Positions 1 to 10,249 of a DNA stretch of 64,000 nt are shown here, one piece after another (the first letter of the stretch is position 1; every line of letters begins with the position of its first letter). Made by a program: the position numbers and the translations under genes. Source of the DNA: Wurfbainia villosa (taxonomy: Eukaryota; Streptophyta; Magnoliopsida; Zingiberales; Zingiberaceae); assembly GCA_025175895.1 (NCBI GenBank), contig CM045988.1:13979647-14043646 (forward strand). The letters run 5' to 3'. A model generated the notes under the pieces. The model had not been told where the DNA came from. It did no database searches and saw only the letters and a list, made by a program, of their open reading frames with translations.

Positions 1-1
1 A

Positions 2-454
2 GACTTGAGAAATTGGAGAGGACCCTTGCAAAAATGCAAAACTCAATTATATGATCAAAAATCTTGGTCTAAGAGTCAAGATCTAGGTCTTAGAAAGCAA
101 GGTCCCACCAAGGGCAAGAAAGGTTTGGGTCACAAACCTAAGCCTAAGGAGACCTACCATAGTGTTCCATTTGATTATGAAACTCAAACTAGGTCTAGAA
201 AGACCAAGGTTACTAAGGAAGGCATCCCTAAGGGTAACCAAGGTGTGTGCCTAGTGGCTAGGGTTTCAAGGAAACCTAGGGAGGCCACTAAGAAGGTTAT
301 AAGGGGAGTTACCCCTAGAGTTAACCTAGGCAAGACCCAAATGACCAAGGCTACTAAGCCTAGGAGGGTCATTAGGAGAGTATCTAGAGAAGTTATCCCT
401 AGCGAATACCTAGTAAACCCAAGGAGCTCCAATAGGTATTGGGTTCCTAGCTAG
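2..454 (+). pseudogene. gag C-terminal tail (partial, 5' end outside window), element I
   Basis: The frame is open from the window edge to a TAG at 452-454. The product is very basic and low in complexity, with a recurring pattern of K/R-V-x-K/R-x-x-x-P (KVTKEGIP, KVIRGVTP, RVSREVIP), and it ends NPRSSNRYWVPS. An aromatic-proline ending of the form YWVP is typical of the end of gag in SIRE/Maximus-like Ty1/copia elements. The same tail, ending NPRSSNRYWVPRSVIPSR, is found in element C at 54277-54711 on the minus strand. Here the stop falls right after YWVPS. In an autonomous element the protease would follow; here non-coding DNA follows. It probably binds RNA in the capsid, which is inferred from its charge and position. 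The frame is open, but the start is not visible. Confidence 0.7.
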
Positions 455-2166
455 GAGCGTGATCGATTCATGCTGGATGGGTTTAGGTGTGCCAACTTTA
501 AATGAATAGGTAGTTAACCTAACCATAGTAAAGGTGACACTTTAGGTCATTTTCAAGGTTATGGGTACCTTGGAAATGTGATTTGAATTATGGTCCTAAA
601 ACACTTTAGGATGTGCCAAACTTTGAGAAGTTAAAAAAATGATTAAATTGGTACAATTAGATTTTAGAAGTCATGGTGTGTCATTTTAGATTTTTGGCAC
701 ACTAGGGAAATAGTTGGCATCAAGGCAAAAATAGATTTAATCTTAGAAATGACAATTTCGGCTTAACACTTAGGTATCTTATACCTTAGTATTTTATAAT
801 TGGCATGTTTTATTTTGCCTTACCATGTCATGACATCATATTTATTTTTAATCATATAAAATGTCATGATAATACTTAGGGTTATTCAAATATCATGTAT
901 GTTTAGTTTTTATATTATCACATGCCATGACATCATGATTATATGATACATGCTTTTATTCTTGTATCAATTATGCCATAATCATCATTCATGCATAAAT
1001 AAAATGGATTTAAGGACTAAGGCATGATTTGAAGTCCCATGCATAAGGGAAACAAATAATGTTGCCTAGAAAAATGCATGAGACCCTAAATGAACAAAGC
1101 CCATATCTCACTAGAACTTGACTTGTATGTGTTTCACACATTTAGATATAAGTGAGATGTTTAGAAAAATGGAATTAAAGGTTGTAAAAATATTTCAAAA
1201 TCATTTTGAAAAACCTTGGTGAAGTCTATCTTTTGATAGCAATCACCATTGATGAAGTTGATAGAAAGTGAGCTAAAACATTGAAGTTTTTCTTCACTTT
1301 TGAACTTTGTGTCAATTTCATTATTTTATGGGTAAAATATTTTTCACCCATTGTATTGGTAATAAATATTATACGTATGAAGTTTCATGATTTTTAAAAT
1401 TACGTATAATTACTTATGCATTTTGAAAAATCATTTCTGAAGTTTGAAATCTGCATTTCGCAGATATCAGTCGACTGCTCTCAGTGGCAGTCAACTGATG
1501 ATGAGGGCAGTTGACTGTTGCCTAATAAAATTGACTGTCAATGCTGATTTCGAGAAAACAATGTATGATTAGCCCATTTTCAACTATGTTAGGGTTCCCT
1601 AACTTCTCTTAACCCTAGGATATGCTTTAGGAAGCATTATAAAAGGTGAAAATTCATTGGATATGGATTAGGAGAGTTGTTAGGGTGATGTATCAATTTT
1701 AAGGTGTTGGAAAGTTCAATGTTGAACTTTAGACCTTACTTTTGATGGTTTAGAGTTCCTATTGGCTTAGGGACTTCCCAAGGACATTGTTGGTGCAATG
1801 GTCAAGGGGGAGCAAGCCTTTAGGGGGAGGTATCCATCATGGGATGATGGATGTTATTTTTCCCATGAGGGGGAAAAATAGGATTTTGAGATGTCCAATT
1901 TGGAAATTGAGAGAGTTTGTAGGATTGCCTCTCTTAAGTGATATGAGACTTATCACTAGGAAGATTGTAGGCATCCTAGAGGTTTTTGGACCAAGGGGGA
2001 GATTGTAAGATCTCATTAGGATATGAGACACTGACCTCCTTGGAGTGAACCTTTTTGATGTGTGTTAAAAAGGGGGAGAATATATGGAATTACCAATTTG
2101 GGAAAATTGATAAGGGAATTTGAGTTCGGGGCCTAACTCAAAAGTATTTGGTTTTTGTCAAACATT
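455..2166 (+). other. Conserved non-coding 3' module of element I
   Basis: About 1.7 kb without a credible coding frame. It aligns by eye with the matching stretch of element C (54276 to 54080, then 38303 to 36649, minus strand) and, more weakly, with G. Shared blocks include the run after gag through 'ggtagttaacctaaccat' and two copies of a CATGNCATGACATCAT-like palindrome-rich motif (821-840 and 921-940). A short stretch at 1465-1530 has several CAGTCGACTG-like words. Small open frames at 1787-2008 have no recognisable domain. Confidence 0.65.
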
Positions 2167-2180
2167 AAAAAGGGGGAGAT
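2167..2180 (+). promoter_or_regulatory. Polypurine tract of element I
   Basis: The purine run AAAAAGGGGGAGAT abuts the TGTTGG start of the 3' LTR. The same tract, reversed, borders the 3' LTR of element C at 36634-36647. It primes plus-strand DNA synthesis in LTR retrotransposons. Confidence 0.8.
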
Positions 2181-3394
2181 TGTTGGTGCAATCGACCCAG
2201 GTCACGATTGACCAGACTCGAGTTTGACTCGTGTAGTGTTTTGATGTTTGACATTAATGTCTGACATTGATGTCTGACATGTGTTGGGGAGATTGGAGCA
2301 ATCGACCCAGGTTAGTATTTGATGTTTGACGATGGTATGACCATTGTCATGGGAGAAGCCCAAGTCTTGTGTACTTGGCATGGAAAGTCCAAGCATGGAT
2401 ATTGGCAAGGGAAAGTCCAACATGGGTTGACAAAGGAAAGCCCAAGAATGGGTCTTGGCATGGAAAGTCCAACATGGGTTGGCAAGGGAAAGTCCAAGCT
2501 TGAGTCTTGGCATTTAGAAAGTCCAAGGGGAATATTGGCGGCGTAAAGTCCAAGCGGGAGTCTTGGTAGTATAAGTCCAATGGTTGGCGACGTAAAGTCC
2601 AAGCGAGAGTCTTGGAAGTGTAAGTCCAATGTGCCTTGGCGGTGTAGACACCGTTAGCATGACAATAGCCGATAGAAGCACCTGAAGGCTAGCATATGGA
2701 TGAACAAGTCATGGATGACTTGGAGAGATCCGATAGGTGCAAGACTGACAGAGGTGGCTAGAAGGCTTAGGTCTAGGCTACGGGTGGTCTAGCAAGTATG
2801 GGGGCACCATACTTGGGTTAAAACCTCATGTTTGAGGTGTATCAGTCGACTGAGACCTATGGTCAGTCGACTGATGGGAGTCAACTAGGATTTGACTGTG
2901 AGAAGTGCCCTGGCAGTCGACTGCCAGAGTTGGGCAGCCAACTGCTAGCCTGAGCGGTCGACTAATCTAGTGATCAGTTGACTGATGGTCGAGAATTCGA
3001 GCACAGTGAGTTCTCCAGTCGAGTGATCAGGCCGAGCAGACGACTGATTGAGCCATTAGTCGACTGATGGTGTATCCGTTGGACTTGTTCGACATGGTTC
3101 ATGCCGTTGTGAGACAACGGATACAGGGGCAGTCGACTGATGGTCCCGATCAGTCGTCTGCTAGGCGAAATCCAGCCCAAGGAGCAGCTTTAAATGGAGC
3201 TCGTGGAGGGAGGATTTGCAACCGATTCTTGGACGTGTTTGGGGCAATTTGTTGCTGCAAATCAGGGTCTTCAAGTGCAATTCAAGCAACCAAAGATCAA
3301 GCAATCAAAAGAGCAATTCAAGCATGATCGAATTTTTCCATCCAACGACAAATCGCTATTCACCCCCCTCTAGCGGTCACCAAACGACCCTACA
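2181..3394 (+). repeat. 3' LTR of element I
   Basis: It starts TGTTGGTGCAATCGACCCAG and ends CTAGCGGTCACCAAACGACCCTACA after a run of C residues, the same ends as the LTRs of C. Near its start, the block 'ggggagattggagcaatcgacccagg' at about 2285-2310 repeats the polypurine tract plus LTR start in degenerate form. A run of imperfect repeats of 'aagtccaag..gtcttgg' fills 2350-2640; the small ORFs predicted there on the minus strand only reflect the repeat. From 2840 to 3160 there are many CAGTCGACTG-type words. A TTTAAAT at about 3190 is a weak TATA candidate. Confidence 0.8.
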
Positions 3395-3815
3395 TTGAGT
3401 TGCTCCTTAAAAACGTCAAAGTACTTAAATTGTAAGTCAACTCAAAGTCTTCAACTTGCCAATTTCAAGATAGAGACTCAACTTAAATTGCGAAGCTTGA
3501 GGAAGAAAACTCTAACTTGAAAAGTCAAGTATGAAGAAGAGCTTAAGGAAATGTTGAAAGGTTCACCTCGGGTTCAAAGTATCTCAACATGATGCTTGGG
3601 TTTCAACGAGTCGTGTACAATAAATTCGGACTCAGATACAAGGCTAAGACAACAAAATTTTTTTACATGTCTTTATTTAATAGAAATACTCAGAGTCGAG
3701 TTCAAGCATGGGTTCCTAAATTTTTTCTAATTAACTAAATTGAACCTAACCAGTATTGGATCCCCAAAGGTCAAATTCACTTACCCATTAAAGCTATTAC
3801 TTAGGGGGAGCCAAT
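3395..3815 (+). pseudogene. gag C-terminal remnant, element D
   Basis: The three frames together give a decayed SIRE/Maximus-like gag end: a stretch rich in E, K and L that could form a coiled coil (AKLEEENSNLKSQV), then RFTSGSKYLNMMLGFQR, then QSRVQAWVPK and NQYWIPK. These words are familiar from the end of gag in this copia lineage. Stops and frameshifts break it, so it cannot be expressed. It begins mid-protein because element I is inserted before it. The tail differs from that of I and C, so D is a related but separate family. Confidence 0.6.
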
Positions 3816-4067
3816 ACTTTGCATGTTTCATTAATTAAATAAACTATTGCATGTTTAGTTATTTACTTGCTTAATTTAGAATGACCTAGATAGGAAATAG
3901 TTTAATCTTGAAAAACATAGTATTAAGGCGAAGTGAATTGATAGTAAGTTAGGGAAACTCTTCAAGATGCATGCCTAGGTTGGATGAGGCATGTCCTACC
4001 TAGTGCATTAAGCTGAGTGGAACTAACCGAAGTTAACTCATTGAGTCTTAATCTAGTTAGACCAAAG
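3816..4067 (+). other. Non-coding internal DNA of element D, left of H
   Basis: AT-rich, with no coding frame. It contains the purine run CTTAGGGGGAGCC near 3802-3815. It ends with CAAAG, the left copy of element H's target-site duplication (4063-4067). Confidence 0.5.
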
Positions 4068-4393
4068 TGATGTGTGCAAATCATATAGGGGTTTTGGAGT
4101 AGTTTTAGCACACATCCCATTGCATTTCATACTTGTTTCATGCATATTTCTTTTTGCTTGCACCTATTTTCTATTTTCTAGTTTGGAGATTTGCATTTGC
4201 TATTTTTTAGGGATAGGACGACGTTTTGGAGGCAAAATGGCGCTACAAAAGGAGCTCAAGAAAGGTAAGCGTGCTCTGGCCGTGTTCCCAAGACACGGGC
4301 ATGCTTTGGACGAGAAAAATAGCATCAAAATAGTGTTCCAGAGGAAGAAACAATCGACCATGTGAAATTCACACGATCGTGCCTATGCCTGAT
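4068..4393 (+). repeat. 5' LTR of H, left part
   Basis: Starts TGATGTGTGCAAATCATATA and matches the start of the 3' LTR at 22352. It is interrupted at 4394 by element A. The last five bases, CTGAT, are A's target-site duplication. Confidence 0.85.
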
Positions 4394-6566
4394 TGTTGGG
4401 TTTCCGGCACCGCGGCGTGTGTGTGTTCGATCATGTTTCGTAAACATGAGCACAGCGGAAGCAATTAAAAATAATAAATCTATATTTATTACAACACACA
4501 CAACACACGCATGCTATTACAACAAGTGTAGACATAATCGTAAATTAAAATTTGCAATAAAAGGAAATTAAACTACGTTATACCTTCCGTATGACGTGTA
4601 GCGGGAACGGCATCAACCGGAACGATCCTCGTAAGAATCGTCTCTATCCGTATCCACGCCGAGCTCCTCGGGATGACTTCGCTAAGTCACGAGCTTCGTC
4701 TTCGTACGGGTTACTAGCCTCGTGTTGAAGACGACGTGATCGAGAGATGATCACGATCCGAATCCAAATTCGGATCCAAAACGAGTTCTCAAAACTCGCT
4801 TCTCCGGAGAGGTGTTCGTCAACCGTTTGACGAATCCTTCGTCCTCCACCTCAGAGGATTAACGGAGATCAAATCCCCGGTATGTTAGCCGCTGTCGGAG
4901 CACTAACCGTCGTCCAAACGACGCTCCGACGAGAGGAGGAGAAGCTGTCCAGAAAACTGGACAGCTTGGTGGAGGAGTAGGCGCCGGCCAAAACAAGGAG
5001 AGAAAAGCCTCACCTTGATGCCAAACCTATAGGAGATCACCGGAGGGTCGCCGGAGGTTCACCGGCTGAAGCTTGGTCGCCGGCAAGGAGCTGGACGGCG
5101 CCACCACAAGCTGGGCGGCAACAATGTGTTGGGCGGCTAGGGTTTGGATTAGTTCTAGGGTTAGGGTTTAAGCCCTATTTTATAGAGAACTAATTCTCTT
5201 AATGGTTAATGGATCATATCCATAAAGCCCGTTAACCCGCTCCATTAAGATAAGTTAAAATAAACAAAACCATGATGGTTTATTTTAAGTTAAAACGAAC
5301 CGAACCAACTTTTGGTTCATTCGTTTAAAATAAACCAAACCCTTTGGTTTATTCTCATCCATTGGATTAGAACCAAACCATTTTGGTCCATCCATTATGT
5401 CTTCATAAGACACGCCCATCCACGCCTTCCATTGCGAAACAATTTCATGCTCGCTTTATGTTTGGTCCAACCAAACATAGTTTCTCTCGGTCTGAGAATC
5501 CCATTCTCAAGCTCGTTTTAAATCCTTTGGATTACACTCGTTGTGCGTGTGACCAAATAGGTTCTCGGTTTATGTTGGCCGTCTATAATTAACCATTAAT
5601 TATAGAACGATCATGAGTGGCATCTAGTAGTACATCATGATCCCCAATTAACCGAAAAGATCAACGGTTGATCCAGAACTATTTCTGAAACCCTTCAGCA
5701 GCTCGAATGATTCGTGCCCCATTCCCTTCACTCATCTTATACCCACTTGGTTCAGTGACATGGTCTATTGTGTCACCACTAGGCTGACTACGTCACACCT
5801 AGCCCAAGTATCATTTCCTCGTCCTACGGATTCTAGTTACTCCACATGTATAGAAGAGTACCTTACTCTAAACATGTAATGCTTTGGCCAAAGACTTTAG
5901 TAACAATCCGACGAGAGGCCATGGGTATACATCTCCTCGCAAGGAGTGGTGAATCCTTTATAGGCTATTCAAACACCTTCGATCACTTCGACTTATACCC
6001 AATCATCCCGGGTCCACATCTCCTTAGAGATGTTTGCTTAAGATGTCAAAGCATAAGTCTCCATGATCAAGATGACTTGAATACCGCAAGTTAAAGGAAC
6101 ATCGCACTTAAGCCACAGTAAGAACTTCATTGACATATCTATATATGCAGAGAACCATATGAAGTCTTACAGCTGGTCACTCCAATGAACTAGTTACCAT
6201 AACTAGCATCCACGATTAACTCCGGACATCACAATGTCTCCAGCCAGTGAGAATCAGCTGCTTGGATACACCAAGGAGTATACCTCGTGCTAGTCTCGAC
6301 AGAATTGATGGTGTCCAAATCCATCAATTCATCGACTAGGGATAATTCCGATACATCACAATTACACACGTAGAGATACTCACTAGTTGTGATCCAATCA
6401 CAAATTCTCTCATGCTGTGAATCGTATCGTGGACATTCAGTAAATGAGTTTAAGATCCAATCAAATACATAAGACATGTATACTCAAATAGTGAATCTTC
6501 ATTTATCACATAAATGGTTCATACATAAGGCGATTGCCTTAGGACATCTCTCATATATTACTAACA
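4394..6566 (-). repeat. 3' LTR of A
   Basis: On the minus strand it starts TGTTAGTAATATATGAGAGA and ends GGTGCCGGAAACCCAACA. Promoter-like features: TATA (5175-5185) with telo-box-like repeats (AAACCCTAACCCTA in minus sense) just downstream at about 5155-5172. Predicted ORFs inside it (such as 5846-6094 and 6229-6477) recur only because the LTR is repeated. Confidence 0.95.
5175..5185 (-). promoter_or_regulatory. TATA box, A 3' LTR
   Basis: Reads CTATAAAATAG on the minus strand. AAACCCTAACCCTA follows within 15 bases. The right LTR has the same pair at 12313-12323. Confidence 0.55.
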
Positions 6567-6577
6567 GACTCCCACTT
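6567..6577 (-). promoter_or_regulatory. Polypurine tract of A
   Basis: AAGTGGGAGTC on the minus strand, next to the TGTTAG LTR start and a few bases after the pol stop codon (6581-6583). The same tract is present in B at 28791-28801. Confidence 0.8.
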
Positions 6578-6580
6578 GGC

Positions 6581-9500
6581 CTAATGCCAATCGCTACGGT
6601 ATCCAATACCATAAGCTCGAACATGACCCTCAAACTTACTTTGAGGTAATGCCTTAGTCAAAGGATCCGCTAAGTTCCTTTCAGTGGGAATTTTCTTGAT
6701 TTGTATTTCATTCCTACTGATGATCTCTCTGATAAGATGATAGCGGCGAAGCACATGTTTGGATCATTGATGAGACCACATCAAGTTCAGAGATGAACTT
6801 CTCGATCCAAACCGCTTCCTTTGCTGCTTCCAAAGCTGCAATGTATTTTGCCTTAGTGGCAGAATCCGCTATAGTGTCAAGCTTGGAACCTTTCCAACTT
6901 ATTGCGCCTCCATTCCAGGTGAATACATACCCAGACAAAGACATGGAATCATCCTTGTCATGCGAGCCGCATCCGTATACCCACGTATCACCATGTACCC
7001 TTCTCCATATATTAGGAACACATCCTTAGTTCTTCTCAAGTACTTAAAAATCATCTTAACAGCCGCCCAATGATCCATTCTTGGATCGGATTGGTATCTG
7101 CTCGTGACACTCAGAGCATACGATACATCGGGCCTCATACATAACATAGCATACATGATAGATCCTATTGCGGATGCATAGGGAATCTAACTCATGCAAA
7201 TCCTCTCATCTTCTGTGCGCGGACACATAGACTTCGAAAGGTGTACCCCATGCCTGATGGGCAGATAACCTTTCTTGGATTCCGACATGCTAAACCTCTT
7301 TAGCACTCGGTCTATATATGTAGACTGCGAAAGACCAAGCAACTGTTTCGATCTATCTCTATAGATCTTAATCCCGAGGATGTAGGTTGCTTCTCCCAGG
7401 TCTTTCATGGAGAATGTCTTGGATAACCAAACCTTAACTGACTGTAAGATTGAAACATCATTTCCTATAAGTAATATGTCATCGACATACAATACTAGGA
7501 ATACGACTGCACTCCCACTAACCTTCTTGTACACACAAGGTTCGTCTGGATTTTGTGAGAAATCAAACCTTTTGATTGTCTCATCAAAACGGATATTCCA
7601 GCTCCTGGATGCTTGCTTCAATCCATAAATGGACCGTCGCAATTTGCATACCTTGGTTTTATCAACCGATGTGAAACCCTCAGGCTGTATCATATACACG
7701 TCCTCGAGCAGGTTTCCATAAAGGAAAGCTGTTTTCACATCCATCTGCCATATCTCATAATCATAATGAGCCGCTATGGCCAGGAGCATCCGAATGGATT
7801 TAAGCATAGCTACAGGCGAATAGGTTTCGTCATAATCAACACCTTGCTTTTGACGATATCCTTTCGCCACCAATCTAGCCTTATAGGTAATCACGTTACC
7901 ATCCATGTCGGTTTTCTTCTTGAAAACCCACTTGCACCCTATAGGCTTTATGCCTTCAGGTGGGTCAACCAAGTTCCAAACTTGGTTTTCGTACATGGAA
8001 TCCATTTTCGACTTCATGGCACCAAGCCACTTATCCCTTTCTGAACTTGTCAGCACTTCTTCATAATTGGTAGGCTCCTCATCATCAATGAGTAACACGT
8101 CGTTCGATTCACTTACGAGAAATCCATATCTCTCAGGAATATTGCGTGTTCTACCAGATCTACGAAGATGTGGTGTTACAATAGGTCCAGCCGATTGCTC
8201 ATCACTATGAGTTGTCGGCTGTTGTGCTTCACCAGGTATCTCATCAATGTCTATTTGAGTCTCTCGAGCCTCCTCAAGCTCGACTACACTCCCACTGTTT
8301 TCTTGCAAGAGAAACTCTTTCTCTAGAAACACAGCATGCCTTGAAACAAACACCTTTTGTTCCACAGGATGATAGAATTGGTAACCCCTTGTTTCCTTAG
8401 GGTATCCAATAAATAGACATTTATCGGACTTAGCATCCGGTTTATGCGATACGATCAGCTTCACATAAGCAGGACAACCCCATATCTTCAAGTAAGATAC
8501 ATGAGGTTTCTTACTAGCCCATATCTCATATGGAGCAGTAGAGACTACCTTGGTAGGCATTCTGTTTAACAAGTAAACAGCTGTCTGAAGTGCATAACCC
8601 CAAAAGGACTTGGGAAGAGTCGCATGATTCATCATTGACCTGACCATGTCCAACAAGGTCCGGTTACGCCTCTCAGATACACCATTATGTTGTGGTGTAT
8701 ATGGCGGAGTCCATTGAGACAATATGCCATTGTCTCTTAGATAATCAAGAAACTCTTGACTTAAGTATTCACCACCTCGATACGATTGAAGTATTTTAAT
8801 ACTTTTGTCATGTTGTTTCTCTACTTCATTTCTGAATTCTTTGAACCTTTCAAAGGCTTCAGACTTGTGTTTCATCAAGAACACATACCCAAACCGTGAG
8901 TGATCATCGGTGAAGGTAATGAAGTAGCTATAGCCTCCTAAAGCTTGAGTTGACATAGGTCCACATACATCAGTATGTACTAGACCTAGTAACTCTCCCA
9001 CTCGTTCACCTTTTCCCGTAAAAGGTAACTTAGTCATCTTGCCTTTTAAGCATGATTCGCATGTATCGTATGAATCCAATTCAAACGATTCCAGAATTCC
9101 ACATCGGTGTAATTCGGACATGCGTTTCTTGCTTACATGGCCAAGACGACAATGCCACATGTAGGAGTCTATTTGATTATCCTTTCGAGCATGCTTGTTG
9201 CTCGCTTCGATATTGCAAATGTCACTGGATACGTCCAACGTATAAACACCATTGCTTAAAGTTCCAGTCCCATAAAGAACCCCATTCAAAGTTATGTAAC
9301 AACAATTGTTACTAAACGTCAAATGGAAACCATTTCTATTTAAACAAGAAATAGAAATGATGTTCTTTATCAATGAAGGAATATAAAAGCAATTGTCCAG
9401 GTCTATGACAAGTCCTCGCAGGAGTTTCAACAAATACGTTCGATGGCGGCGAAAAGAACCTTTGCTCCATTCCCAACACGTAAATTTGACTTTCCCTTGA

Positions 9501-9798
9501 CGAGTCTTCTTCTATTCCTTAGCCCATGTATGTCATTACATATATGTGAGCCACACCCAGTATCCAATACCCAAGTGTCTAAGGAAATAGAATGACAATC
9601 AATAAAGAAGATTTCTGAAGAAGATGGGGCATCCGATGCCTTATCCTTCTTCACAGACTCAAGATAAATCTTGCACTTTCTTCGCAAATGGCTCTCCTTG
9701 CCATAATGATGGCAAGTTTCCTTTTGTGCTAGTTCTACCTTCTTAGCCCTTCTGCTGTTCCTTTGACTTCCTCTTAGAACCTTTCTTCGAGGAATCAA
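6581..9798 (-). pseudogene. Ty1/copia pol (protease, integrase, RT, RNase H), element A
   Basis: A zinc-knuckle remnant CHHYGKESHLRRKC (about 9690, second Cys replaced by Tyr) precedes protease WVLDTGCGSHICND. After a frame break near 9430, an open stretch to 7187 holds integrase (HCRLGH...CESCLKGK zinc domain, then HTDVCGPM, YRGGEYLS in place of the usual D-R-G-G-E-Y, and QHNGVSERRNRTLLDMVRSM) and reverse transcriptase (KWVFKKKTDMDGNV, QMDVKTAFLYGNL, LYVDDILLIGND). A TAG replaces a Lys codon at about 7184-7186. RNase H continues in pieces (YAMLCMRPDVSYAL, then SATKAKYIAALEAAKEAVW) to ADPLTKALPQSKFEGH and a TAG at 6581-6583. RNase H lacks the segment with the DN motif (junction about 6765-6785). 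One transversion broke the main frame, so the loss is recent. Confidence 0.93.
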
Positions 9799-10249
9799 CT
9801 AACAGCACCGTCCCCTGCTCATGCTTCTCAGAAGACTCCACAGTCTTCAGCATATTGAGCAGTACCACAGATGAACCTCCTAGCATCTCAGAGGTGAAGA
9901 GGAGCTTTGAGACTTCGAACCTTTCGAATCTCACTTGCTCATCAACCAACTCACAAAGATGAAGGACTACGATATGAGCATCCATATGCTCATGCTGCTT
10001 TCGTAGCTTGGGTTCCATCGCGGCTAGCATGATGCAACTCATTTGTTCAGAATCACTCACATGTTTCTGATAGGCCAACAATTAGTCCAGAGTTGCATTG
10101 TCACTAGGATGGGCGGGAAGAGGAGCTTCGAGGACATACGCAAGCTTTTCCACCTTGAGAACAATTCTCAAGTTTCTAAGCTAGTCCAAGAAGTTCGGCC
10201 CAGTCAATTTATTTGAATCCAAAATGGAACGCAAATTCAAACACATCAT
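9743..10249 (-). pseudogene. Ty1/copia gag, element A
   Basis: ATG at 10247-10249 (minus), matching the start in B. The protein is the copia capsid type (UBN2-like): LAYQKHVSDSEQMSCIMLAA, then MEPKLRKQHEHMDAHIVVLH and FEVSKLLFTSEMLGGSSVV. Two codons that are Trp and Gln in B are stops here (TAG near 10178, TAA near 10083), both explained by transitions. Gag packages the RNA into particles. It runs into the zinc-knuckle and protease region with a frameshift near 9760. Confidence 0.85.

Larger units (their letters stand above)
1..3394 (+). mobile_element. Element I: 3' end of a gag-only LTR retrotransposon
   Basis: The window opens inside this element. In order it shows the C-terminal part of a gag reading frame, about 1.7 kb of AT-rich non-coding DNA, a polypurine tract, and an LTR that starts TGTTGGTGCAATCG and ends in CGACCCTACA. 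No reverse transcriptase, RNase H or integrase lies between gag and the 3' LTR. The same layout occurs on the minus strand in elements C and G, so this looks like a family trait. The sequence after the LTR is the middle of another element's gag (D), so I appears inserted in D. The five bases after the LTR are TTGAG; the 5' junction lies upstream of the window. Confidence 0.8.

Noticed and set aside
2202..2629. Several overlapping minus-strand ORFs with repeated words such as CWTFHAKTH and DFPCQ.
   Set aside because: They come from the imperfect 'aagtccaag..cttgg' DNA repeats in I's LTR. The same happens on the other strand in C's LTRs at 36122-36487 and 57130-57424.
5846..6094. An 82-residue ORF repeated at 12991-13239 and, in longer form, at 28073-28348 and near 35130-35477, which could look like a conserved small protein.
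   Set aside because: It lies inside the LTRs of A and B and on the strand opposite to their transcription. It is repeated only because the LTRs are. No domain or codon pattern supports it.
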